From the NCBI GenBank assembly GCA_001570385.1, contig BBYL01000035.1, forward strand, positions 1 to 64,000: DNA of 64,000 nt, written 5' to 3'. This document shows, in pieces, positions 1-7,810 of this stretch. This DNA comes from Microtetraspora glauca (GTDB taxonomy: Bacteria > Actinomycetota > Actinomycetes > Streptosporangiales > Streptosporangiaceae). The translations under genes were made by a program, and so were the position numbers. The notes below the pieces were generated by a model. It worked only from the letters and a program-made list of their open reading frames with translations. It was not told the DNA's origin and did not search any database. Each line of letters begins with the position of its first letter. Position 1 is the stretch's first letter.

Positions 1-2025
1 GGCCAACTCCTGCACGCCGGGATCACCCGACGCCGCCCCGCGGGATGGCCCCGCCACCCCGCACCCGCCCCTGCGCCCCGCTCGGCCGATCCAGCACCCA
101 CCCCTCCATCCCATCCGGCCGGACCGGGCACCTCTTCCGCGTCTCGCCCGGCTGATCCAGCGGCCACGCCTCCATTCCGTCCGGCTGATCCACCGTCCCC
201 ACCTCCATTCCGTCCGGCTGATCCGGGTCCTGCTTCTGCTTCCTGCCCGACTGCCAACCGCGAGCGGGAGTCCGATCCTGTTTCGGCTTCCAGCCCTCCG
301 GCCATGGCTGGTCGTTCAGGGGCGATCGGGAGAAGGGCGGCCCCTGCCCGCGAGCCGGACACCGAACCGGAAACGGATCCTCACCGGAGATCCGGATCGA
401 CTCGCCGTCGCGGGATCGTCGAGCTCCAGCTCCCGCTGTCGCTGCTGCGCGAGCTGCACGCCGACATCTACGCCCAGGGCGGCTGGGCCGGCGTCATCGC
501 CGACATCATGCGCCAATACGACGAGGCCGCAAACCACACGGCCGAGCGGAGCAGGGGATACGGCCATCCCTGGACGGGGCCGACCACGACCGCCGCCCGC
601 AGCATTCCTCGTGGCCCTGAACCACGCCGTACGGGCCCCACCACCACGCACGGCATGACGCCAGGCGCCACGGCGTCAGGCAGTACGGCGTCGGGCGGCA
701 TGACGTGGGGCAGCGCTGAGAACGGCGGCGGTGGAGCTGACGGGGTGGGAGCCGACAGCGCTGGGGGTAACGGCGCTGGCGGTGACGCGGTTGGTGCTGA
801 TCTGGCCAGAATGGTCAGCGCCGGGGACGATGCTGGAGGCTCGGCCGCCGGAGGCCGAACACCTCTCGGGGATGAGCGGCGGCGGTTCCCCACAGCAGGG
901 CTGCGGCGACGGATCGAGATCCGCGACAGAGTCTGCTCCCACCCCGGATGCCGAGCACCAGCCGCCCGGTCGGAGATGGACCACACCCGCCAGTACGCCC
1001 ACGGCGGCCCCACCACCGAACACAACCTCGCCGCCGCGTGCGCGCACGACCACGACCTGCGTGACAACGGCTGGCAGGTCGTACAGACCAGCCCCGGGCA
1101 TGTGACCTGGATCAGCCGGACCGGCCACCGTTACCCGGCCGAGCCGCCGCCGATCATCGAACCCATGCCCGAGCCCTTCGCCCCCAACGGCTGGGCCGGC
1201 CCCAACGAGCGCGGAGCGGCCAACACCCACCCGGCGAGCGGGCCCAAGGCGTGCGGATGCGAGGTACGTGCCACGGCAAGCGGGGCCCAGACATGCGGTT
1301 CCGAGACATGCGGTTCCGAGACAAGAGCACCCAAGGCAAGCTCGTCCACAGCGAGTAGGCCCAAGCCCGGCTCGTCCACAGCGAGTAGGCCCAAGCCCGG
1401 CTCGTCCACAGCGGGCGGGGTTGAGCCCGGTTCGTTCACAGCGGGCGGGGTCGAGCCCGGTTCGTTCACAGCGAGCGGGGTCGAGCCCGGTTCGTTCACA
1501 GCGAGCGAGCCCGAGACAGGCGAGCCCGAGACAAGAGGACCCGAGGCAGACGTGCCCACGGCGGGTGGGTCGCAGGCGGGTGCGTCCACAACGGATGGCA
1601 GCGGTGTGGGGGGACGGGTGGTCGGCACGCCAGACCTCTCAACCGCTGGCCATGACGGGGACGACGGGGACAGTGAGGGCGGCCGCCAGGTCGGCAGGGA
1701 GGTGGGCAGCGGGATCGGCGGCGAGGTCGGCGGCGGAGGCCGCAGGGAGATCGTGAGCGGGATCGGCGGCGGCGAGGTCGGCGGCGGAGGCGGCAGAGAG
1801 ATCGTGAGCGGGTTCGGAGGCGAAAGCGGAGCACACGGGCTCGCGGTCAGCGGGTACGGCGCGGGCAGCATCACCGACCCCGCCAATGACGAACTCCCGT
1901 TCCTGCCGACAGGGAACTACGAACCCGCGTGGTGGGAAGAACCCACACTCACGCCGAGTCCAGCGGAACCCGAGAGCGCCTCTTGCCCGCCATCGGATCC
2001 GGCCGACGACATCCCGCCCTTCTGA
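1..2025 (+). CDS. DUF222/HNH-endonuclease-type protein, 5' end outside window
   Basis: The reading frame is open from base 1 with no stop, so the ATG at 304 is probably internal and the gene starts upstream of the window. The readable protein has a Pro/Ala-rich stretch, then an HNH nuclease module at about bases 925-1120: a CxxxxC pair (RVCSHPGC), the EMDHTRQY core, a conserved GG..T..N..A and CAHDHDLR. This is the C-terminal arrangement of the actinobacterial DUF222-HNH family, whose DUF222 domain would lie upstream. The tail after the HNH is long and low-complexity: six decapeptide repeats, then Gly/Val/Arg-rich repeats at about 1681-1830. The HNH chemistry would be metal-dependent DNA cleavage, but members of this family are poorly characterised and often multicopy. 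The final CAHDHD departs from the usual CxxHH, so activity is uncertain. Confidence 0.8.
   Translation, partial: GQLLHAGITRRRPAGWPRHPAPAPAPRSADPAPTPPSHPAGPGTSSASRPADPAATPPFRPADPPSPPPFRPADPGPASASCPTANRERESDPVSASSPPAMAGRSGAIGRRAAPAREPDTEPETDPHRRSGSTRRRGIVELQLPLSLLRELHADIYAQGGWAGVIADIMRQYDEAANHTAERSRGYGHPWTGPTTTAARSIPRGPEPRRTGPTTTHGMTPGATASGSTASGGMTWGSAENGGGGADGVGADSAGGNGAGGDAVGADLARMVSAGDDAGGSAAGGRTPLGDERRRFPTAGLRRRIEIRDRVCSHPGCRAPAARSEMDHTRQYAHGGPTTEHNLAAACAHDHDLRDNGWQVVQTSPGHVTWISRTGHRYPAEPPPIIEPMPEPFAPNGWAGPNERGAANTHPASGPKACGCEVRATASGAQTCGSETCGSETRAPKASSSTASRPKPGSSTASRPKPGSSTAGGVEPGSFTAGGVEPGSFTASGVEPGSFTASEPETGEPETRGPEADVPTAGGSQAGASTTDGSGVGGRVVGTPDLSTAGHDGDDGDSEGGRQVGREVGSGIGGEVGGGGRREIVSGIGGGEVGGGGGREIVSGFGGESGAHGLAVSGYGAGSITDPANDELPFLPTGNYEPAWWEEPTLTPSPAEPESASCPPSDPADDIPPF
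1342..1521 (+). repeat. six 30-bp in-frame repeats (decapeptide S-S/F-T-A-x-x-x-x-P/T-G)
   Basis: Six consecutive 30-base units start at 1342, 1372, 1402, 1432, 1462 and 1492. Each encodes a decapeptide such as SSTASRPKPG or SFTAGGVEPG. Adjacent units are nearly identical, implying recent expansion by slippage or unequal recombination. They lie in the disordered tail of the HNH protein, have no spacers and are coding, so this is not a CRISPR array. Confidence 0.85.
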
Positions 2026-2172
2026 GATCTGCGCTCCGTGGGATCTGTGGTTGTGGGATCCGCGCGCTGGAGCGCTGGGCCATCTCGACGAGCTGACTGC
2101 ACCCGCCCTGGTCGTTCTGACCGCGATGAGCTTCGTTCTTGTGCTACGCGCTCGATGATCCGCCGCAGGTGA

Positions 2173-2264
2173 ATGCAGCGAGCGCAGATAGATGGCAGCG
2201 AACGCAGATACACGTAGCGGGCACAAAGGATGCAGCCGACACAGAGGATGCAGCGGACAACAGG
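2173..2264. repeat. five imperfect 17-20-bp repeats in an intergenic region
   Basis: Between the HNH gene and the NERD-kinase gene there are five successive units built on ATGCAGCG-(A/C)GCGCAGA-like sequence, starting at about 2173, 2192, 2212, 2230 and 2248. They are non-coding as far as I can see. They sit immediately downstream of the stop of the minus-strand gene at 2281. No clear hairpin or known operator is recognisable. Confidence 0.5.
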
Positions 2265-2280
2265 CCGCGGGGGGAAACGG

Positions 2281-3699
2281 CTAGTCGCGGGTGAAACGAC
2301 GCAGGGCGCCGCGCAGCCGGTCCAGGAGCAGGGGTTGCGTACGCGCCGGGTAGGTGTTGCCGGTGTCGCGTGCCTGGCGCAGCACTGTGAGGGCCTCCGC
2401 GGCTTCCGGGCGCTTTCCGGGCGTCTCGTCGCGCATCCGGCGCAGCAAGTCCATGATCTCGGGGGCGACGCCCGTGGCGGCGGTCTCGATGTCCGTACCC
2501 GGGGTGGGCAACTGCCCCGTGAGCAGTTGGAAGGCGATGATTCCGGCGGCGTACACGTCGGACGCGGCGGTCATGCGATCCGGCCTGAGCCGGCATTCAG
2601 GGGCCACGTAGTGCGTGTCCAGGACGTTGGGCAGCTCGTTGGCGACGGTGTGCTTGCGCGGTCCGGGTTTGGCGTAGTCGAAACCGGTGAGCACCGCCTG
2701 ACCGCTGTCGGTGACGAGGACGCAGGCGGGGCTGAGCGCGCGATGGATGACCTGGTTGGCATGGACGTGGGCGAGTCCGCTCAGGATGTCGTCCACCATG
2801 TCGAGCCGGGCGGCGGTGGCGGGCATCCGTCCGGCGAGGCGCAGGTGCAGCGCCTGCCCGTGTACGTCGTCGAGGACCAGGACGAAGCGGCTCTCGTCGT
2901 CGATGGCGAAGAAGTCCCGCGAACGCGCCACGCACGGGTGCGCGGGGATCTTGGCGAGGGCCTGGTAGGCGTTGGCGATCCGCCGCTGCTCGGCCACGCG
3001 CTGGTCCCGGTCGGCGAGCGGGTCCGCCTGGTACACCCGCAGCAGGACGGTCTCGCTGGCCGGGGCGGTGGCGTTGACGGCGCGGTATTCGGTGACCCGG
3101 TTGTCCCCGCCCAGCTGCTCCTCGACCTTCCAGTTGCCGAACCTGGGCGGCGCGGTCGAGCGGCGTACGGTGCCGTTGAGGGCTTCGATGAGCGCCGTGC
3201 GGTACGGCGTGGCGTCCGGGCTGCAGCCCTGCCTGACCCGGGAGGCGTCGCCCAGCATCCCGATGAGGCCGGTGAGGTTGGTGACGTGCCGGGCGTCACG
3301 GCCGCTGGGGTCGACGAGGACGGCGTCGGGCGCGGTCAGCACCACCACGCTGTCGACGTAGACGCGGTCGAGGCCCCGGTGGATGTCGAGGAGCACGCCC
3401 TTGAGGGCGCGGGCCGTACCGCGGAGCTTGGCCACGGGAGAGCCGAACGCCTCTCCGCCCCGCTGCGGGAACCAGCGCGTACCGGAAACCTCGAACCGGC
3501 CGCGGGCGCCCTTGACGTCGATCACGCAGAGCGAGTGCCCGGTGATCACGATCACGTCGACCTCGAACAGGTCGCCGCCGCGCGGCACCTCGATGTTGTG
3601 GAGCAGTAGCCAGTCGTGTGGGGCATTGTCCCGCAGATGGGCGATGACCCTTCGCTCGGCGTCATTGACGGGGCTTCCGCCACCGACGATCTGAGCCAT
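2281..3699 (-). CDS. NERD-domain protein fused to a protein-kinase-like (pseudokinase) domain
   Basis: 472 aa. Residues about 12-130 form a NERD (nuclease-related) domain with a PD-(D/E)xK-like core: FEVDVIVI (Asp48) followed by VIDVKG (Asp61, Lys63). Residues about 190-445 have the fold order of a Ser/Thr protein kinase, but catalytic positions are altered: the beta-3 lysine is replaced in LLRVY (Arg221), the HRD motif reads HRA (319-321) and the DFG region reads TGFDYA. The APE-like APEC (366-369) and the later SDVYAAG (380-386) remain. It is therefore probably a pseudokinase. Known relatives include PglW-type BREX/Pgl kinases and stand-alone NERD-kinases of actinobacteria, but no Pgl/BREX partner gene is adjacent. 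Start ATG at 3699. A role in DNA sensing or defence is inference only. Confidence 0.8.
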   Translation of the reverse strand: MAQIVGGGSPVNDAERRVIAHLRDNAPHDWLLLHNIEVPRGGDLFEVDVIVITGHSLCVIDVKGARGRFEVSGTRWFPQRGGEAFGSPVAKLRGTARALKGVLLDIHRGLDRVYVDSVVVLTAPDAVLVDPSGRDARHVTNLTGLIGMLGDASRVRQGCSPDATPYRTALIEALNGTVRRSTAPPRFGNWKVEEQLGGDNRVTEYRAVNATAPASETVLLRVYQADPLADRDQRVAEQRRIANAYQALAKIPAHPCVARSRDFFAIDDESRFVLVLDDVHGQALHLRLAGRMPATAARLDMVDDILSGLAHVHANQVIHRALSPACVLVTDSGQAVLTGFDYAKPGPRKHTVANELPNVLDTHYVAPECRLRPDRMTAASDVYAAGIIAFQLLTGQLPTPGTDIETAATGVAPEIMDLLRRMRDETPGKRPEAAEALTVLRQARDTGNTYPARTQPLLLDRLRGALRRFTRD

Positions 3700-3783
3700 C
3701 TCCCCGTGCCGCCTTTCTCACCCACATTCCCGAACGTCATCCTTCTGGATACCGGTGCTCACGCGCCAGGTCGGATCGAGACT

Positions 3784-4419
3784 TCATGATCCGGGCTCGG
3801 TGACCACAGCCGGGTGTCGTGGGTCTTCGACGCGGACGACGATGTCGGCGACCTGTGACGGTCTCGCTTCGTGTTCATACCGAGTGTAAGCGGGTAGTCG
3901 CCAACGGTGTTCGCCGAGGGTGCGTCGAGCGAGTGCCGCCTCGGAAAGCCAGAGGTGTACGACAAGATCGAACGGCAGGTCGCGGCCGAGCAGCAGGGTC
4001 CCGTCCAGCAGCAATACCGCGCCCGGCGGCAGAGTGACGTAGGGGGCGCGGGTCGCCCTGTCCCGGGCGCTGTCCCAGAGGGCGGGCAGTACTCTGCCGG
4101 TCCCGCCGGGTTCGAGCGGCCCGAGGACCTCGCGGATCAGCGCTCCGGTGTCCAGCCAGTCGGTGTAGAACGCGTCGGGGTCGCTGCGGCCGAACTCCAG
4201 GCGGAGCGAGGCCGGGCGGAGGAAGTCGGACGCCGAGACCCGCAGCACCTCCCGTCCGCGCAGGCGGAGCGGGTCCACCAGGTCGTCGGCCAGTCGTCCC
4301 GGGTCGGTGGCCGGCGCGCCGTCGAGCGCGACGCGCACCCAGGACGGCCTCGGAGCCGAGGCGATCCGGTCGGCGAGCTCCTCGACCAGCAGCGGAGGAG
4401 ACACGGGGCGTGCGCGCAC
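3784..4419 (-). CDS. uridine-kinase-like protein with degenerate Walker A
   Basis: 211 aa from the GTG at 4419. The architecture resembles actinobacterial proteins annotated as uridine kinase: an N-terminal VRVALDG strand, a DPLRLRGR segment, FLRPASLRLEFG, a VLLLDGTLLLGR strand, and a C-terminal VVRVEDPRHP. The expected GxxxxGK(S/T) loop reads DGAPATDPGR and lacks the lysine, so ATP-dependent kinase activity is doubtful. An ATG at 4488 would add 23 residues. I prefer the GTG because it matches the family N-terminus as I know it and is preceded by TACGGT six bases upstream, consistent with a leaderless transcript. It lies downstream of the NERD-kinase gene region but is transcribed separately or convergently spaced; function unknown. 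Confidence 0.7.
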   Translation of the reverse strand: MRARPVSPPLLVEELADRIASAPRPSWVRVALDGAPATDPGRLADDLVDPLRLRGREVLRVSASDFLRPASLRLEFGRSDPDAFYTDWLDTGALIREVLGPLEPGGTGRVLPALWDSARDRATRAPYVTLPPGAVLLLDGTLLLGRDLPFDLVVHLWLSEAALARRTLGEHRWRLPAYTRYEHEARPSQVADIVVRVEDPRHPAVVTEPGS

Positions 4420-4565
4420 ACCTCCACCGTACTGATCTCGGGGGACGGCGCGCGCACGCCATTCCCGGTTTGGTTCCACGTGAAACATGCCATCTGGGTG
4501 AAACGGGCCATCTGCACCAAGCCGGGCTCGTGATGGGCCGCGCGGCGCGGGTCCGGGGGCGGCCG

Positions 4566-5381
4566 TCAGAGGGTGATGAAGGTCAGCCCCCGGCTCTGGA
4601 GCGCGGGGATGACGTTCGACAGGGCGCGCAGGGTCTCGGCGCGGTCGCCGCCCCCGTCGTGGCACAGCAGGATGCTGCCGGGCTTGGCGCGCAGCAGGTC
4701 CGTCTCGATGGCTGAGGCGCCGGGACGGGACCAGTCCCTGGGATCGATGTCCCAGTCGAGCGGTTGCATCCCGTTGTTCGCGATGGTGTCGAGCACGGCA
4801 GGCGACCAGGACCCCCCGGGCGCGCGGAACAGCCGCGTGGTGACGCCGGTGGTGTTCCAGATCTCGCGGTGGGCGCCGGCGACCTCGGAGCTCATGCGTT
4901 CGGACGACAGCCCGGCGAAGGGCTGCGGGTGGCTCATCGTGTGGTTGCAGATGGCGTGCCCCGCGGCCGCGACCCGTTTCGCGAGATCGGGATGCTCGCG
5001 AACCGCGTCGCCGATCACGCAGAAGGTGGCCACCACGTGGTGCTGGGCCAAAAGGTCGAGAACGCGCGGCGTCCACTCCGGGTCGGGCCCGTCGTCGATG
5101 GTCAGGGCGATGGCGTTCGGCGGCGCCGCCGGGTTGAGTTCGCTGATCTGGTGGATGGGCTTTCGGGTCGGAACCGCGACCGGCTGGAACACCGGGCTGG
5201 GCGAAGGACTGGGTGAGGGGCTGGGCGAGCGGCTGGGGGTGCGGTTCGCGCCGCGTGTCCGGGACGCGTCCGCGACGGGACGCGACCCCGGCGCCGATGT
5301 GTCCGCGCAGGCCGCCAGCGTCCCTTGGACGGCGACCAGAACCCCGAGGTAGATGGCCCGGCGTCTCCCCATTTCGTCCAT
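4566..5381 (-). CDS. polysaccharide deacetylase (CE4) lipoprotein
   Basis: 271 aa. The N-terminus is a lipoprotein signal with lipobox LAAC (Cys25), followed by a Pro-Ser repeat linker (about 50-64) that would span the wall. The NodB/CE4 domain covers about 88-271 with its five motifs: TIDDGPD (Asp96/Asp97), HTMSHP (His147, His151), FRAPGG (185-190), DWDIDP (209-214) and LLCHDGG (239-244, His241). It should remove N-acetyl groups from surface GlcNAc or peptidoglycan in a metal-dependent reaction, outside the membrane. Start ATG at 5381; MGRRR four codons on is an alternative. It is the first of two deacetylases in the window; this one is secreted as a lipoprotein. Confidence 0.88.
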   Translation of the reverse strand: MDEMGRRRAIYLGVLVAVQGTLAACADTSAPGSRPVADASRTRGANRTPSRSPSPSPSPSPSPVFQPVAVPTRKPIHQISELNPAAPPNAIALTIDDGPDPEWTPRVLDLLAQHHVVATFCVIGDAVREHPDLAKRVAAAGHAICNHTMSHPQPFAGLSSERMSSEVAGAHREIWNTTGVTTRLFRAPGGSWSPAVLDTIANNGMQPLDWDIDPRDWSRPGASAIETDLLRAKPGSILLCHDGGGDRAETLRALSNVIPALQSRGLTFITL

Positions 5382-5660
5382 GCCGTCCTCTTTTCCGGTG
5401 AGGGGTCAGCTCAGAACCAAGGCCGTGCCACTTCTCTGGAGTCCTTCGAACGTGGGACTCCTTCGGGCGCGTCGAGGTCGCTGGGCGCCGCGAGCCCCTG
5501 AAGCGCGTCCGTGACGAAGCTCCGGTGAACTCCTCAGAAGAAAAGGGGGAGATACGCGTCTTTGTCCCCCTATCGTTGTCGCCGCGAAATGGGGCATGAC
5601 AATGTCGCTCGATGCCGCATGGGAGAGAACATATGGACCTGTGCGCGGCCGGTGAGGGCT

Positions 5661-5894
5661 TTACTGTTCAAACGCACGCCCCGGCCGGATGTGTACCTCG
5701 TCGTCGTGTTCGTCGATCGGCCTGACGGTCCACGCCCGTTCGGGAATGGCGGTGCCGTGGGCGGTGACGTACGGCTCGATCTCCAGGATCGTCCGGCCGC
5801 TCTCGGGGGTCGCGTGGCCCGCAGCGTTATGCCGGGGAAGAGATGGGAATGCGGAACCGCGATCTCGCCCGGTATGCGGGGTTCGGCCCTCCGT
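5661..5894 (-). pseudogene. possible 3' remnant of a protein gene lacking a start codon
   Basis: This minus-strand frame is open between stops and reads as protein-like at its C-terminal half (TILEIEPYV..., ERAWTVRPIDEHDDEVHIRPGRAFEQ-stop region), unlike the plus-strand frames here. No ATG or GTG occurs in the open frame, so it may be a gene whose 5' part was lost. A possible hairpin with 6-bp arms (5545-5570) lies just beyond its 3' end. I do not recognise the family. The rest of 5382-6034 shows no convincing gene. Confidence 0.3.
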
Positions 5895-6034
5895 TCAGAA
5901 TCCGTGCGCGTCGTACGTATCCCCGAGACGCCCAATTTCCACCTGGTTGTACGGGTGGATTTCTCCGCCGGAAAATAAGATCATTTATCGGGCTGGAACC
6001 TGAGGCCGCGGAATCTGAGGAGAGGATCGCCAGG

Positions 6035-6982
6035 GTGGATGCCGAACGGGTTCCGTTCGAGGAGTTGGCCGACGCCCTCATCGAGGCGCTCGAAGACGCC
6101 TCCGCCGCTTTGAGCCGCGTCCTTGAGACCGGAGGATGGCCGCAGAAGGTGCTGGCGAACCGCAAGGTCGCCGACCAGGGAACCGTGTCGAAGTGGCTCA
6201 GCGGCGGCGAACAGCTGTCCAAGGGCAACAAGCTGCCCGGCGCCGACGTGATGCACAAGATCATCAAGGCGCTCGACCTGTCCAGCGCCCAGGCCGAGGA
6301 GCTCCTCGCCCTGGGGCGCCGCATCGACGCGCTGCGGGAGCGGATGCAGGCCATGGAACGGGCCTGGCGGATCCGGGCGAGCAACCGCTACGCCGCACGG
6401 GCGCGGGAGTCCGCCTTCGCGATGGGACCGGCGGGCACGGCGCGAGGCGTCACCGGCGAGGAGCGGGCGGCCCCTTGGCGGAAGAAGGCCGTGCTCTTCG
6501 GCGCGAGCGGCGCGGCGGCGATCGCGGTGAGCTGGGTGATCTGGCAGTTGTGGCCGCCCACGGGAAAGCCGTCCGTCCCCACGGCGCTGTCCGGTGCGGC
6601 GGTGTCCGTGATCGCGAGCCCGACGTCGGCGCCCCCCGACGTGGTCCCGGAGTACGGCATGCACCTGGTGACCAAGAGCATGGCCGTACGCCTTCCGTCG
6701 CGCTCCTGGACCCAGAACGCCTCGGGCGACATCGAGATCTGGGAGAACAAGACCTGCCCGCCGGGCGTCGCCGCGTACTGGGTCGCCCTGCGGCCGAAGG
6801 GCGAGACGGTGCGGTTCGCCTGCAACTCCTGGCAGTACCACAAATGGACCGGAGTCCCGGCCGGGACCCATTTTCTAGACGCGTGGAAGGCGGACGACGG
6901 CCTGGCCATCACCGGGGAGAGCGTGGTGCGGTCCAGCGTGCCGATCATCGAGCATCCCAAGTCGCCCGCGCCGTCACCCTGA
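6035..6982 (+). CDS. HTH-domain membrane protein
   Basis: About 315 aa from the GTG at 6035, chosen because a GAGGAGAGG element precedes it. The frame is open further upstream (to 5843), but that part reads as non-coding. An N-terminal helix-turn-helix-like region (around KVADQGTVSKWLSGG) is followed by a coiled or helical stretch rich in Glu/Arg, then one membrane segment (VLFGASGAAAIAVSWVIWQLW) and an extracytoplasmic domain of about 130 residues with two cysteines (KTCPPG, FACNSW). The layout is that of a membrane-anchored regulator with a cytoplasmic DNA-binding domain and an outside domain. The signal sensed is unknown. Confidence 0.65.
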   Translation: MDAERVPFEELADALIEALEDASAALSRVLETGGWPQKVLANRKVADQGTVSKWLSGGEQLSKGNKLPGADVMHKIIKALDLSSAQAEELLALGRRIDALRERMQAMERAWRIRASNRYAARARESAFAMGPAGTARGVTGEERAAPWRKKAVLFGASGAAAIAVSWVIWQLWPPTGKPSVPTALSGAAVSVIASPTSAPPDVVPEYGMHLVTKSMAVRLPSRSWTQNASGDIEIWENKTCPPGVAAYWVALRPKGETVRFACNSWQYHKWTGVPAGTHFLDAWKADDGLAITGESVVRSSVPIIEHPKSPAPSP

Positions 6983-6983
6983 C

Positions 6984-7020
6984 GGGAGGTAAACCCGCGA
7001 ACGCGGGGGAACGACCTCCC
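6984..7020 (+). terminator. nested hairpin after the HTH membrane protein
   Basis: An outer stem of GGGAGGT (6984-6990) and ACCTCCC (7014-7020) encloses an inner CCCGCG-AA-CGCGGG hairpin (6994-7007). It lies just after the stop at 6982 and before the SDR gene at 7043, and has no T-run. This is typical of actinobacterial intrinsic terminators or attenuators. Confidence 0.55.
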
Positions 7021-7042
7021 CGAGACGACGGGGGGTCGGGCG

Positions 7043-7810
7043 ATGAGACTTGCGGGTGCCCGTGTAATGATCACCGGCGCGTCCTCGGGCATCGGGGCCG
7101 CGACCGCGCGGGCGATGGCCGTGGCCGGGGCCGACCTCGTGCTCTCCGGTCGTGACCGGGAGCGGCTCGACGCCGTCGCGGCGGAGAGCGGAGGGCTGGC
7201 CGTCAGGGGCGACCTCACGACGGACATCACGGCCCTGGTCGAGCGCGCGGGCCCCGTGGACGTCCTGGTCGCCAACGCGGGATGCGGGTGGGCCGGGCCG
7301 CTCACGGCGATGCCGGACGGCACCGCCGAGCAGCTGATCGCGGCCAACCTGACCGCCCCGATCAGGCTGACCCGGCTGCTGCTGCCCGCCATGGTCGAGC
7401 GCGGCCGGGGGCACCTCGTCTTCGTGGCCTCGATCGCGGGAGCGGTCGGCGTACGCGACGAGGCGGTCTACGCCGCGACCAAGGCGGGGCTGATCGCCTT
7501 CGCCGAGAGCCTGCGGTACGAACTGCGCCGGGTCGGCGTCTCCGTCGTGCTGCCGGGCGTGGTGGACACGCCGTTCTTCGCGCGGCGCGGCGCGGCCTAC
7601 ACCCGGCGGTGGCCCACGCCGATCCCGGCGGAGCGGGTCGCCAGGGCCATCGTGGCCGCCGTCGAGCACGGCCGTCCCGAGTCGTTCGCTCCGGCCTGGC
7701 TGCGGGTGCCCGCCCGGCTGAAGGGCGCCGCTCCCGGCCCGTTCCGGGCACTGGCCGACGTCTTCGGCACGCCGGTCAGTCGCCGCGCACGGCCCGGAGC
7801 GACTCCTTGA
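7043..7810 (+). CDS. SDR-family NAD(P)-dependent oxidoreductase
   Basis: 255 aa, classical short-chain dehydrogenase. Visible features are the Rossmann TGASSGIG motif near residue 11, the NAG motif (VANAG), and the catalytic Ser...Tyr-x3-Lys set (ASIAG, then VYAATKAG). The substrate cannot be inferred. The gene runs towards the hopanoid operon and overlaps the 3' end of hpnH by 35 bp, so the two are convergent rather than co-transcribed. The last 12 codons lie within hpnH antisense sequence. Confidence 0.88.
   Translation: MRLAGARVMITGASSGIGAATARAMAVAGADLVLSGRDRERLDAVAAESGGLAVRGDLTTDITALVERAGPVDVLVANAGCGWAGPLTAMPDGTAEQLIAANLTAPIRLTRLLLPAMVERGRGHLVFVASIAGAVGVRDEAVYAATKAGLIAFAESLRYELRRVGVSVVLPGVVDTPFFARRGAAYTRRWPTPIPAERVARAIVAAVEHGRPESFAPAWLRVPARLKGAAPGPFRALADVFGTPVSRRARPGATP

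Noticed and set aside
1342..1521. Possible CRISPR array
   Set aside because: The 30-bp units are contiguous without spacers and are in-frame coding sequence.
2230..3609. Long plus-strand frame opposite the NERD-pseudokinase
   Set aside because: Composition is that of an antisense shadow; the minus frame has recognisable domains.
4420..5076. Extension of the uridine-kinase-like gene to 430 aa
   Set aside because: The extension is the opposite-frame shadow of the polysaccharide deacetylase gene.
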